Origin: Darwinimomas sp045600945
Lineage (GTDB): Bacteria; Bacillota; Clostridia; Lachnospirales; Lachnospiraceae
DNA: 28,658 nucleotides
Direction: 5' to 3'
NCBI GenBank assembly: GCA_045600945.1
Contig: JAZRYX010000081.1
Location: 1 to 28,658, forward strand
The notes beneath the pieces are model-generated. The model was not told the origin of the DNA and did not search any database. It was given only the letters and a program-made list of their open reading frames with translations. Positions 7,080 through 15,634 of the stretch are shown piece after piece. Made by a program: the position numbers and the translations under genes. Every line of letters starts with the position of its first letter. The stretch's first letter is position 1.

Positions 7080-7103
7080 GGCTGTCGCGAGACAGTCTTT
7101 TTT
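7080..7103 (+). terminator. Intrinsic terminator before recA
   Basis: GGCTGTC 7080-7086 pairs with GACAGTC 7091-7097 (7 bp, one wobble; GCGA tetraloop) and is followed by six T's, then ATTT. It should end transcription coming from the 2589-6925 operon (or a small RNA) and isolate recA. Confidence 0.85.
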
Positions 7104-7153
7104 ATTTCTGTCTGAATGAGGGGAATCTGTCAAACATCCATGCCTGATTGTGC

Positions 7154-7206
7154 TTGACATGAAGGCGTAAATATTATAAACTAATTTTAAACAAGAACAT
7201 TTGTTC
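7154..7206 (+). promoter_or_regulatory. recA promoter with LexA (SOS) box
   Basis: TTGACA at 7154-7159 is a consensus -35. The -10 is TAAACT 7177-7182 (17-base spacer) or TATAAA 7175-7180. GAACATTTGTTC at 7195-7206 is a perfect match to the Gram-positive LexA/DinR box pattern (GAAC, four bases, GTTC), placed at the start of the transcript where bound LexA would block polymerase. DNA damage should therefore induce recA and recX. Confidence 0.9.
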
Positions 7207-7220
7207 ACATGGAGGAAACT

Positions 7221-8234
7221 ATGAATAATGATGACAAGAAGAAGGCCCTTGATGCTGCGCTTGCACAGATAGAAAAGCAGTACGGCAAAGGTTCTGTCAT
7301 GAAACTTGGCGATTCCGGTACCGATATGAGCGTTGAGGCGATTCCTACAGGATCAATCAGCCTTGATATTGCACTTGGTATCGGCGGTATTCCAAAAGGA
7401 AGAGTAATCGAGGTGTATGGCCCTGAAAGTTCAGGTAAGACGACTCTCGCACTTCATATGATAGCTGAGACTCAGAAGAGAGGAGGCATTGCCGGATTTA
7501 TCGATGCAGAGCATGCGATGGATCCTGTATATGCGGCAAATATCGGTGTCGATGTAGACAATCTGTATATTTCTCAGCCGGATAACGGTGAGCAGGCTAT
7601 GGAGATAACCGAGACCATGGTTCGTTCGGGTGCTATGGATATTATAGTTGTTGACTCTGTTGCAGCTCTTGTACCTAAGGCAGAGATCGACGGAGACATG
7701 GGAGATTCTCATGTGGGTCTTCAGGCTCGTCTTATGAGTCAGGCACTCAGAAAGCTTACAGGTGCTATAAGTAAGACTAACTGTACGGTTATTTTCATTA
7801 ACCAGCTCAGAGAGAAGATCGGTGTTATGTTCGGCAATCCCGAGACTACGACAGGCGGACGTGCACTTAAGTTCTATGCATCGGTACGTATGGATATAAG
7901 ACGTACGGAGACGCTCAAGGCCGCCGGTGAGATGGTAGGAAACCATGTCAGAGTCAAAGTCGTCAAGAATAAAGTTGCACCGCCTTTCAAAGAGGCAGAG
8001 TTCGATATCGTATTCGGAAGCGGCATCTCAAAAGAAGGTGATATACTTGATCTTGCAGCAGGTGACGGAATCATCGAAAAGAGCGGGTCATGGTATGCAT
8101 ACTTAGGAGAGAAGATCGGACAGGGACGTGAAAATGCCAAAGGGTATCTGGCAGAGCACCCTGAAGTATGCCGTGAAATCGAGAATAAAGTACGTGAGAA
8201 TCACGGTCTGCCGATTTTAGAAGATGAAGATTGA
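7221..8234 (+). CDS. recA: Recombinase RecA
   Basis: This 337-residue RecA is the strand-exchange ATPase of homologous recombination and the co-protease for LexA cleavage. Walker A GPESSGKTT is at residues 67-75, the Walker B region reads IIVVDSVAALVP, and DNA-binding loop patterns such as GDSHVGLQARLMSQALRKL and NQLREKIGVMFGNPETTTGG are intact. The acidic tail ends LEDED. I start it at ATG 7221, six bases after GGAGG at 7211-7215; the in-frame ATG at 7209 lies on the ribosome binding site and follows the LexA box. The gene overlaps recX by 11 bases. Confidence 0.98.
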   Translation: MNNDDKKKALDAALAQIEKQYGKGSVMKLGDSGTDMSVEAIPTGSISLDIALGIGGIPKGRVIEVYGPESSGKTTLALHMIAETQKRGGIAGFIDAEHAMDPVYAANIGVDVDNLYISQPDNGEQAMEITETMVRSGAMDIIVVDSVAALVPKAEIDGDMGDSHVGLQARLMSQALRKLTGAISKTNCTVIFINQLREKIGVMFGNPETTTGGRALKFYASVRMDIRRTETLKAAGEMVGNHVRVKVVKNKVAPPFKEAEFDIVFGSGISKEGDILDLAAGDGIIEKSGSWYAYLGEKIGQGRENAKGYLAEHPEVCREIENKVRENHGLPILEDED

Positions 8235-8817
8235 TAAGATAGTTCCAAACGGAAAAACCAGAAGCAAGGTCCTCTTTGATGAGGGCCTTGTTATTATGCT
8301 GTATAACGCAGAGATACGGAGGATGCACTTTTCGGAAGGATATGAACTTTCGGAAGAGGAGTATCATTCAAAGATCCTTCCGGTACTATCCAAAAGGGCC
8401 AAAGAAAGACTGGTATATATTCTGAAAAGTTCTGACAAGCCGGAGAGCGAGATCAGAAAGAAACTAAAGGAAGGATGTTATCCGGAAGAATCAATAGAGG
8501 ATGCGGTTTCATGGGCAAAATCAAAGCATTATATCGATGATGAAAGATACATAGAGACTTTCCTTCGTTATCATTCCGAGGGTAAATCAAAAAAGAAAAT
8601 ACTGTATGATCTTATGGCTAAAGGCCTTGATAAAGGCTTGATAACAGAGATGCTGGATATGGCAGAAGTGGATGAGGATGCACAGGTCGCAGAGGAGCTC
8701 AAAAAGCGAGGTTACAGCCATGACATGGATCCCAAAGAGAAACAGAAGATAATAGCAGCCCTTACGAGGAAAGGATATTCCTGGTCGGTGATATCGTCTC
8801 GTGTTTCGGAATATTGA
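8224..8817 (+). CDS. recX: Regulatory protein RecX
   Basis: This 197-residue, charged, helical protein is of the RecX family, which binds RecA filaments and limits RecA activity. Three-helix repeat patterns are visible: KPESEIRKKLKEGCYPEESIEDAV, with YIDDERYIETFLRYH, and KSKKKILYDLMAKGL. The start ATG lies inside the last codons of recA in another frame (11-base overlap) with no strong ribosome binding site of its own, so translation is probably coupled and RecX kept below RecA. It shares the SOS-controlled recA promoter. The C-terminal repeat ends SWSVISSRVSEY. Confidence 0.93.
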   Translation: MKIDKIVPNGKTRSKVLFDEGLVIMLYNAEIRRMHFSEGYELSEEEYHSKILPVLSKRAKERLVYILKSSDKPESEIRKKLKEGCYPEESIEDAVSWAKSKHYIDDERYIETFLRYHSEGKSKKKILYDLMAKGLDKGLITEMLDMAEVDEDAQVAEELKKRGYSHDMDPKEKQKIIAALTRKGYSWSVISSRVSEY

Positions 8818-8850
8818 CATATATTCAAGAATAAAGATTTTCTACAAAAA

Positions 8851-8884
8851 AACAAAGTCAGCATATCGATACTGACTTTGTTTT
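8851..8884. terminator. Bidirectional terminator between recX and rny
   Basis: An 11-bp perfect stem (8851-8861 with 8872-8882) around a 10-base loop is flanked by an A run on the left (8846-8852) and T's on the right (8881-8884). It can stop transcripts from both convergent genes. Confidence 0.88.
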
Positions 8885-8913
8885 CCGGATCAAAGAAACC
8901 TTGCGGCTTCTTT

Positions 8914-10470
8914 CTATTTAGCAACATCCTGTACGCGGGACTCTCTGATAACATTGACTTTGATCTGTCCCGGATACTGCATCTCTTCCTCGATTCTCTT
9001 GGCAACATCATGTGCCATGATGACCATATCATCATCATTGATTTTCTCGGGGATGACCATGATACGTACTTCACGACCTGCCTGAACTGCGAATGATTTA
9101 TCAACGCCCTCAAATGAGTTTGTGATTTCTTCGAGTTGCTTAAGTCTGTTCGTATATGCTTCAAGAGTTTCACGTCTTGCACCCGGTCTTGCTGCCGAGA
9201 TTGCATCAGCCGCATTTACGAGACAGGCGATGAGACTTTCAGCCTCAACATCACCGTGATGTGACTCAACGGCATTGATAACGATAGGATTCTCTTTGTA
9301 CTTACGGCAAATGTCTGCACCCAACTGTACATGTGAACCCTCGACTTCGTGGTCGATGGATTTTCCGATGTCATGTAAAAGTCCTGCTCTCTTGGCCAGT
9401 CGTACATCTACTCCGACCTCTGATGCCAAAAGTCCGGTTATCTGTGCAACTTCCATCGAATGCTTGAGTGCATTCTGACCATAGCTTGTTCTGAATTTCA
9501 TACGACCGAGAAGTTTGATTATCTCAGGATGAAGTCCGTGAACACCTACTTCAAGAGCTGCTGCCTCACCGGCTTCTTTAATAACTGCTTCAACTTCCTT
9601 ACGTGCTTTTTCAACTGTTTCTTCGATTCTGGCCGGATGGATACGTCCGTCAACGATAAGCTTCTCAAGAGCAACTCTTGCGATCTCACGCCTTACGGGA
9701 TCAAATCCGGAGAGAACGACTGCTTCAGGTGTATCATCGATGATGAGCTCAACACCTGTCATCTGCTCGATGGTTCTGATATTACGACCCTCACGTCCTA
9801 TGATACGGCCCTTCATATCGTCATTCGGAAGCTGGACTACAGATACTGTGGATTCTGCTACATTATCTGCTGCGTAACGCTGGATGGCTGTGACTACATA
9901 TTCTTTGGCTTTCTTAGCTGCCTCTTCCTTAGCCTCAGTATCCAGTTCCTTGATAAGTTTGGCCTTGTCATGCTTAACATCCTCTTCAATAGTCTGAAGC
10001 AATAATTCCTTGGCCTGCTCAGTTGTAAGACCCGAGATCTTTTCGAGTTCTGCTACTCCCTGACGGTAGAGATCTTCAACTTCCTGGCTCTTTTTAGCTA
10101 AATTGCCTTCACGGGCCTGAAGAGATTCCTCTTTTCTTTCAAGAGATTCCTGCTTCTTATCAAGATTTTCTTCTTTCTGTAATACTCGCTTTTCATAATG
10201 CTGAAGCTCTGCCCGTCTTTCCTTAACCTCTTTATCAAGTTCATTCTTGGTCTTAAGGTTTTCTTCTTTAGCTTCGAGTAAGGCTTCACGCTTTTTTGCT
10301 TCCGCGGCCTTCATTGCTTCATCTATTATCGCCCTTGATCTGGCTTCTGCAGATCCTACTTTATTGTCAATGTCCTTTTTAGTCTTATTCTTGGACAAAA
10401 ACCAAGCTATTACGAAACAGATGATGCCCACTACAACCGCAGCCACAATTGTTAATAAACTTTGTGACAC
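8914..10470 (-). CDS. rny: Ribonuclease Y
   Basis: This 518-residue endoribonuclease is the main mRNA-turnover enzyme anchored in the membrane of many Firmicutes. Order: N-terminal membrane helix (about 4-25); long Glu/Lys-rich coiled coil (about 30-200); KH domain with GXXG at 225-228; and an HD domain with His337 and His366-Asp367 (LLHDIGK). The length matches the family. It begins with GTG, the first codon after AAGGAGG with a normal spacing. It faces recX across a shared terminator. No sign of truncation. Confidence 0.97.
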   Translation of the reverse strand: MSQSLLTIVAAVVVGIICFVIAWFLSKNKTKKDIDNKVGSAEARSRAIIDEAMKAAEAKKREALLEAKEENLKTKNELDKEVKERRAELQHYEKRVLQKEENLDKKQESLERKEESLQAREGNLAKKSQEVEDLYRQGVAELEKISGLTTEQAKELLLQTIEEDVKHDKAKLIKELDTEAKEEAAKKAKEYVVTAIQRYAADNVAESTVSVVQLPNDDMKGRIIGREGRNIRTIEQMTGVELIIDDTPEAVVLSGFDPVRREIARVALEKLIVDGRIHPARIEETVEKARKEVEAVIKEAGEAAALEVGVHGLHPEIIKLLGRMKFRTSYGQNALKHSMEVAQITGLLASEVGVDVRLAKRAGLLHDIGKSIDHEVEGSHVQLGADICRKYKENPIVINAVESHHGDVEAESLIACLVNAADAISAARPGARRETLEAYTNRLKQLEEITNSFEGVDKSFAVQAGREVRIMVIPEKINDDDMVIMAHDVAKRIEEEMQYPGQIKVNVIRESRVQDVAK

Positions 10471-10530
10471 AGGAGCACCTCCTTATAAAATTTTCATGGT
10501 TCGATGTCCGGTTTTTAACCAAACTAATTT

Positions 10531-10559
10531 ATTTTAACAAAAAATTTGGATAACCGCAA
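10531..10559 (-). promoter_or_regulatory. rny: rny promoter
   Basis: On the minus strand TTGCGG (10559-10554) and TAAAAT (10536-10531) are separated by 17 bases, 60-90 bases before the rny GTG start. The leader holds the AAGGAGG site. Confidence 0.6.
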
Positions 10560-10589
10560 GAATTTAGAAAGGGATAACAGCCTTTTATA

Positions 10590-10598
10590 TGGTATAAT
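10590..10598 (+). promoter_or_regulatory. Extended -10 promoter of the wall-protein/serine gene string
   Basis: TGGTATAAT at 10590-10598 is an extended -10 (TG-n-TATAAT). A second TATAAT lies at 10611-10616. Neither has a good -35. An AAGGAGG site is found about 8 bases before the ATG at 10643. Everything down to galK could be read from here. Confidence 0.6.
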
Positions 10599-10642
10599 TT
10601 TGTGCTAAACTATAATGGAATATATTCTGCAAGGAGGATAGT

Positions 10643-11605
10643 ATGAAAAGAGTAAAAACTTTAATGTTTTCATTAGCCACACTGACGATGATAATCTGTA
10701 TGGCATTTGTCGGTTTTGCAGCAAATAAAGCTATCAAATCCGTAACCATTAAAGTATCATATTCGGAATATGAGCAGGAAGACCCGGACGATGAGAGCGG
10801 AATAGATATACAGGCCAGCGGAACAGGATATTCCCTGGGACAGTATGAGATCACAAATCAGGAACGGGTATGGAATAACGGTGCCAATCCTGAAATGAAT
10901 ATCTATGTTGAAGCAAAAGAAGGATATTACTTCAATATCACAAAAGCCAGTCAGATAAAGCTACAGGGATGTACTTATAAATCAGCTAAAAGACAGGATT
11001 CATCAACTGTTCTTGTTGTCGGTGTTACTGTTGATCAGGTAAAACGTGCTGTTTCAGAAGTTGAAGATATCAAGCTTTCGGAAGACGGGAAAGCAACATG
11101 GGAGCCGCTCGGTAACGTAGGCAGTTACGAAGTGCGTGTATTCAGAAACGGGAATTATGTTACAGCAGCTCCTGTAGCAGGAACGGAGTTCAACATCTCA
11201 CAGTATCTTACAAAGGGCGGATCATACAAGGTCAAAGTCAGAGGTGTTCACAAGATGGATCCCGAAGTAAAGGGTGATTGGGCCGAGTCGGAAGAAATCT
11301 CTCTTTCAGACGAACAAGCCAAGGCTAATCTTGAAGCAGCAGAGGCAGCTGAAAGCGCAGGAGACTGGATTCAGGATGAAAAGGGATGGAGATTCAGACT
11401 TCCAGACGGAACATTTGTTACATGCGCATGGAGAAGGATCCACAAAGAGTGGTATTACTTTGGCGCAGATTCATATATGCAGGTCGGTTGGATTCAGCAG
11501 GACGGATCATGGTATTACATGGATCCCGTACTCGGATCAATGTGGTATAACAAGACAACTCCTGACGGATATAATTTAGGCATTGATGGAAGGGCAAGCA
11601 AATGA
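10643..11605 (+). CDS. Secreted protein with choline-binding-type cell-wall repeats
   Basis: This 320-residue protein has a signal peptide ending near GFAA (residue 27), a beta-rich middle with a fibronectin III-like segment (about 135-225), a short linker rich in Ala/Glu, and a C-terminal set of aromatic wall-binding repeats (about 240-315) with GWRF, EWYYF, QVGWIQ, SWYYMD and MWYN. Such repeats bind choline or other wall polymers on the cell surface. There is no catalytic domain, so it is a binding or structural protein. It is oddly placed as the first gene before serC, whose ATG overlaps its stop by 4 bases. Confidence 0.85.
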   Translation: MKRVKTLMFSLATLTMIICMAFVGFAANKAIKSVTIKVSYSEYEQEDPDDESGIDIQASGTGYSLGQYEITNQERVWNNGANPEMNIYVEAKEGYYFNITKASQIKLQGCTYKSAKRQDSSTVLVVGVTVDQVKRAVSEVEDIKLSEDGKATWEPLGNVGSYEVRVFRNGNYVTAAPVAGTEFNISQYLTKGGSYKVKVRGVHKMDPEVKGDWAESEEISLSDEQAKANLEAAEAAESAGDWIQDEKGWRFRLPDGTFVTCAWRRIHKEWYYFGADSYMQVGWIQQDGSWYYMDPVLGSMWYNKTTPDGYNLGIDGRASK

Positions 11606-12687
11606 GTCGAGTTTATAACTTCAGTGCCGGACCGGCAGTACTTCCCGAGGAAGTACTGAAGGAGGCGGCTGAGGAAATGATGGATTATCACGGCTGTGGT
11701 ATGTCAGTCATGGAGATGAGCCATCGTTCAAAAATGTTTCAGGATATAATAGACGAAGCCGAGGCTGATATAAGACAGTTACTTTGTATTCCGGATGAAT
11801 ACAAGGTTCTGTTTCTGCAGGGAGGTGCAAGTACACAGTTTGCCATGGTTCCGATGAATCTTATGAAGAACCGTGTCGCAGATTATATCATTACCGGACA
11901 GTGGGCCAAGAAGGCATGGAAGGAAGCTTCTATTTACGGAGAAGCACATGCAGTCGTAAGCAGCGAAGATAAGACATTCTCTTATATTCCGGATTGCTCG
12001 GATCTTCCGATAGATGCTGATGCAGACTATGTCTATATCTGTGAGAATAATACCATCTACGGAACAAAGTATCATAAACTTCCGAATACAAAAGGTAAGA
12101 TTCTTGTGGCCGACCAGTCATCATGTTTCTTATCGGAACCTGTTGATGTAAGCAAGTACGGCATGCTTTACGGTGGAGTCCAGAAAAATGTAGGACCCGC
12201 AGGTGTAGTCATCGCTGTTATTCGCGAAGATCTGATTACGGATGATGTCCTTGAGGGAACACCGACCATGCTCAGATATAAGATTTATGCAGATGCAGGA
12301 TCAATGTATAATACCCCTCCTTGTTATGGTATTTATATATGCGGAAAAGTCTTCAAGTGGCTTAAGAAGATGGGCGGACTTGAAGTCATGAAACAGCGAA
12401 ACGAAGAAAAGGCAAAGATCCTTTATGATTACCTTGATCAGTCGAAACTGTTCAAAGGTACTGTTCGTGAAGATTCAAGGTCTCTGATGAATGTTCCGTT
12501 CATCACAGGAGACGAAGCTTTGGATGCTGAGTTTGTCAAATCAGCAAAAGAAGCGGGATTTGAGAATCTCAAAGGACATCGTACGGTAGGCGGAATGCGC
12601 GCAAGCATATACAACGCTATGCCGAAAGAGGGTGTTGAGTCACTCGTAAAATTCATGAGGGAGTTTGAGAAGGAACATGAAAGATAG
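11602..12687 (+). CDS. serC: Phosphoserine aminotransferase
   Basis: This 361-residue PLP enzyme converts 3-phosphohydroxypyruvate and glutamate to phosphoserine in serine synthesis (and can act in pyridoxine synthesis). It starts NFSAGPAVLP, has the GGAST phosphate-binding pattern, Asp in VADQSS for the PLP ring nitrogen, the PLP lysine in GGVQKNVGPAG, and HRTVGGMRASIYNA near the end. ADQSSC replaces the usual ADMSSD, a mild variation. The gene overlaps its neighbours on both sides (4 bases upstream, 11 downstream), consistent with coupled translation with serA. Confidence 0.96.
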   Translation: MSRVYNFSAGPAVLPEEVLKEAAEEMMDYHGCGMSVMEMSHRSKMFQDIIDEAEADIRQLLCIPDEYKVLFLQGGASTQFAMVPMNLMKNRVADYIITGQWAKKAWKEASIYGEAHAVVSSEDKTFSYIPDCSDLPIDADADYVYICENNTIYGTKYHKLPNTKGKILVADQSSCFLSEPVDVSKYGMLYGGVQKNVGPAGVVIAVIREDLITDDVLEGTPTMLRYKIYADAGSMYNTPPCYGIYICGKVFKWLKKMGGLEVMKQRNEEKAKILYDYLDQSKLFKGTVREDSRSLMNVPFITGDEALDAEFVKSAKEAGFENLKGHRTVGGMRASIYNAMPKEGVESLVKFMREFEKEHER

Positions 12688-13846
12688 AAAGGTACTGTGT
12701 CTGAATCAGATTTCACCGATCGGACTTGAAAAACTTCGCAGCGGATATACGATTACGGAAAATGCTGACGAGGCGCAGGGCATACTTGTCCGCAGCGCGG
12801 AGATGAAGGAATACGAATTTCCGAGATGCTTAAGAGCGATTGCACGTGCAGGTGCAGGAGTCAACAACATCCCGCTTGAAAGATGCGCGGAGGAAGGGAT
12901 AGTAGTATTTAACACACCGGGTGCCAATGCCAACGGAGTTAAAGAACTTGTCGTAGCAGGACTCATGCTTGCAAGCCGCGATATCGCCGGAGGTATCGAG
13001 TGGATAAAAAATAATGCCGATGATCCCACAGTAACCAAGGATGCAGAAAAAGCAAAAAAGGCATTTGCGGGAACGGAAATCAAAGGCAAGAAACTCGGAG
13101 TTATCGGACTCGGAGCCATAGGTGTCATGGTTGCAAATACGGCATGGCAGTTGGGTATGGATGTATATGGATATGATCCATATATTTCGGTAGGTGCCGC
13201 ATGGAATCTCCGTACAGAGATCAGGCACTGTGAAACAATAGAAGAGGTATATGAGACCTGTGATTATATCACGATCCATGTACCGGCTATGGAGTCGACC
13301 AGAGGAATGATAAACAAAGAAGCCATCGAAAAAATGAAAGACGGCGTCTACATTCTCAATTATGCAAGAGATACATTGGTTGATGATGACGCGATGGCAG
13401 AGGCGCTTGAGTCCGGGAAAGTTGCAAAATATGTCATGGATTTCCCCAATGCCAGGACTGTAAACATGAAAAACTGTATAGTTACACCGCATCTCGGAGC
13501 TTCTACGGAAGAAAGCGAGAATAACTGTGCGATCATGGCAGTGGAAGAACTGCAGGACTATCTGGACAACGGAAATATAAAGCACAGTGTGAATTACCCG
13601 GATCTTGATGCGGGAGTATGCAAGACAGAAAGCCGGATAGCGTGTCTTCATGAAAACATCCCGGGTATGTTGAGCAATATCACAAGCACGATGAGTAGAG
13701 AGAATGTCAACATAGCAAACCTTTACAACAAGAGCCGTGAGAAATTCGCATATACGCTTATCGATCTTGATGAGAGGATTACGGATGAAGCACTGGAGGC
13801 GCTTAATGGCATCAAAGGTATGAGAAGGGTTAGGATAGTAAAATAA
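12677..13846 (+). CDS. serA: D-3-phosphoglycerate dehydrogenase
   Basis: This 389-residue enzyme oxidises 3-phosphoglycerate to 3-phosphohydroxypyruvate, the entry into serine synthesis. The substrate domain holds RAGAGVNNI with the catalytic Arg; the Rossmann motif is GLGAIG (GLGRIG in most); the catalytic His is in TPHLGAST. A short C-terminal ACT domain (about 320-389) is present, so serine feedback is possible. The start ATG 12677 follows AGAAGGA and lies within serC; a TTG 12 bases upstream is less likely. It ends by sharing one base with the start of the DUF1015 gene. Confidence 0.95.
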   Translation: MKDRKVLCLNQISPIGLEKLRSGYTITENADEAQGILVRSAEMKEYEFPRCLRAIARAGAGVNNIPLERCAEEGIVVFNTPGANANGVKELVVAGLMLASRDIAGGIEWIKNNADDPTVTKDAEKAKKAFAGTEIKGKKLGVIGLGAIGVMVANTAWQLGMDVYGYDPYISVGAAWNLRTEIRHCETIEEVYETCDYITIHVPAMESTRGMINKEAIEKMKDGVYILNYARDTLVDDDAMAEALESGKVAKYVMDFPNARTVNMKNCIVTPHLGASTEESENNCAIMAVEELQDYLDNGNIKHSVNYPDLDAGVCKTESRIACLHENIPGMLSNITSTMSRENVNIANLYNKSREKFAYTLIDLDERITDEALEALNGIKGMRRVRIVK

Positions 13847-15078
13847 TGGCCAGAGTAAAACCATTCAAATGTATAAGACCAAATGAGGGAGTTGCAGCAG
13901 AAGTAGCTGCACTCCCTTATGACGTATATAGCAGGAAAGAAGCAAAAGAAGCAGTTAAAGGAAAGCCATATTCTTTCCTTAATATCGACAGACCTGAGAC
14001 TCAGTATGACGATGATTTTGATATGTACAGTGAGAAAGCATACGAAACGGCTAAAGCCATGCTGATCAGGGAAATAAATGAAGGAATCTTCATTAAGGAT
14101 AATGATGATGCATATTACATCTATGAGCTCACAATGAACGGAAGAAAACAGACAGGCATCGTAGCATGCTGTTCAATAGATGACTATGCAAACGGTGTCA
14201 TCAAAAAACATGAAAACACACTTGCGGCAAAAGAGCAGGACAGAATAAATCACATCAGGACTCTCGGAGCACAGACAGGTCCTATATTTCTTGCTTACAG
14301 AAAAAATGATACGCTCGATGCCATCATCAGTGAAAGCAAGGAATGGAAACCGATCTACAACTTTACTACCGATGACGGAATCACTCATCGTGTCTGGAAG
14401 ATTGAAAATAAATATACAAAAGAGATAGAAGATACGTTTAGGGGTATCAACGAAATCTATATAGCAGACGGACATCATCGTGCGGCAAGTGCAGTAAAGG
14501 TCGGCTTTGAAAAACGTGAACAGATAAATAATGCTCCGTGTCAGGCAGAGCCGGATCCGGAAAGTGATTTCTTCCTCAGCGTTCTTTTTGCAGATGAAGA
14601 ACTCAGAATACTTCCGTATAACCGTGTGGTAAAAGACTTAAGCGGTATGACTATCAGCCAGTTTAAGGAAGCCATCGGCAAGTACTACGATTTCGAACAG
14701 ATACGTGTCATGAGAAAAAATCATGTAGGCATGTACCTTGATGGCAGCTGGCATTATCTGGTTCTCAAACCGGAGTACAGAAACAGCGACCCGGTTGATG
14801 GACTGGATGTCAGCAGACTTCAGACACTGGTACTGGATCCGATACTCGGGATCAAAGATCCGAAGAGAGATGAAAGAATCTCTTTCGTAGGAGGAATCAG
14901 AGGAGATAAGGAACTGGAAAGACTCGTTGATATGGGCGGATTTGCGGTAGCATTTTCAATGTTCCCGACCCAGATGAAAGAGCTGCTTGCGGTAGCTGAC
15001 GAGAAAAAACTTATGCCGCCGAAATCAACATGGTTCGAACCGAAATTAAGAAGCGGACTTTTCATTCACAAGATCTGA
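13846..15078 (+). CDS. DUF1015 family protein
   Basis: This 410-residue protein is of the DUF1015 family, often found next to serA/serC in clostridia. Recognisable parts are the N-terminal FKCIRPNEGVAAEVAALPYDV pattern, IYIADGHHRAASA near residue 207 and a C-terminal FMPPKSTWFEPKL-like ending (KLMPPKSTWFEPKL). No catalytic function is established to my knowledge; the conserved His pair in DGHHR suggests an active or metal site. Its ATG uses the last base of the serA stop codon, so it is surely in the same operon, and a role linked to serine or amino acid metabolism is likely but unproven. Confidence 0.9.
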   Translation: MARVKPFKCIRPNEGVAAEVAALPYDVYSRKEAKEAVKGKPYSFLNIDRPETQYDDDFDMYSEKAYETAKAMLIREINEGIFIKDNDDAYYIYELTMNGRKQTGIVACCSIDDYANGVIKKHENTLAAKEQDRINHIRTLGAQTGPIFLAYRKNDTLDAIISESKEWKPIYNFTTDDGITHRVWKIENKYTKEIEDTFRGINEIYIADGHHRAASAVKVGFEKREQINNAPCQAEPDPESDFFLSVLFADEELRILPYNRVVKDLSGMTISQFKEAIGKYYDFEQIRVMRKNHVGMYLDGSWHYLVLKPEYRNSDPVDGLDVSRLQTLVLDPILGIKDPKRDERISFVGGIRGDKELERLVDMGGFAVAFSMFPTQMKELLAVADEKKLMPPKSTWFEPKLRSGLFIHKI

Positions 15079-15079
15079 A

Positions 15080-15634
15080 ATGACAACAGAAGACGAGTTA
15101 GAATACAGAATAGTCAAGTGCAGACGCAGAAAAACGATGGGTATAGTGATAGATCGCAACGGATCTGTTGAAGTACGTATACCCGTATGGGTGACCTATG
15201 CGGCAGCGCAAGAGTTTGTGAGAGAGCGTTACGACTGGATCATAAAAAGCAAAAAGAAAATGCTGGCGCGAAAAGACAGGCATGACGAAAATAACTGGGA
15301 AAAAGTAAAACAGGATAATACCACATGGATGTCGGACGCAGGAAGAAAGCTCTTTACAGACAAAGTTAACGGCTGGGCGCAGAAAATCGGAGTAACATAT
15401 AAGCGAATCACCATAAAAGATACCAGCACCAGATGGGGAAGCTGCTCTGCCAAAGGAAATCTGGCATTTACATGGAAAGTTTTTGTCATGCCGGAGCGCC
15501 TGGTTGATTATCTCGTGGTGCACGAACTTTCACACTTAAGATATATGAATCATTCCCGGGATTTCTGGGAATTGGTGGGAACATATATACCTGATTACAA
15601 AAAAATCAAAAAAGAATTTGAGGAGTATGTATGA
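15080..15634 (+). CDS. YgjP-like zinc metallopeptidase (DUF45)
   Basis: This 184-residue cytoplasmic protein has the DUF45/YgjP layout, with TRWGSCSAKGNLAFTW followed by the zinc motif HELSH at 148-152 and a third ligand His158 in NHSRDFW. The family is widespread in bacteria and related to the WLM/SprT peptidases; the substrate is not known. It starts one base after the DUF1015 stop and has no strong ribosome binding site of its own, so it is probably translated by coupling. Its stop overlaps the next gene by 4 bases. Confidence 0.9.
   Translation: MTTEDELEYRIVKCRRRKTMGIVIDRNGSVEVRIPVWVTYAAAQEFVRERYDWIIKSKKKMLARKDRHDENNWEKVKQDNTTWMSDAGRKLFTDKVNGWAQKIGVTYKRITIKDTSTRWGSCSAKGNLAFTWKVFVMPERLVDYLVVHELSHLRYMNHSRDFWELVGTYIPDYKKIKKEFEEYV

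Noticed and set aside
7209..7220. Earlier ATG for recA
   Set aside because: It overlaps the GGAGG site that serves ATG 7221.
9460..10005. Plus-strand open frame opposite rny
   Set aside because: It lies wholly inside the KH/HD coding region of RNase Y on the other strand and resembles no protein.
12830..13864. Minus-strand open frame of about 344 codons opposite serA
   Set aside because: The plus strand is an unmistakable serA; the antisense frame is Cys- and Ile-rich with no motif and no ribosome binding site.
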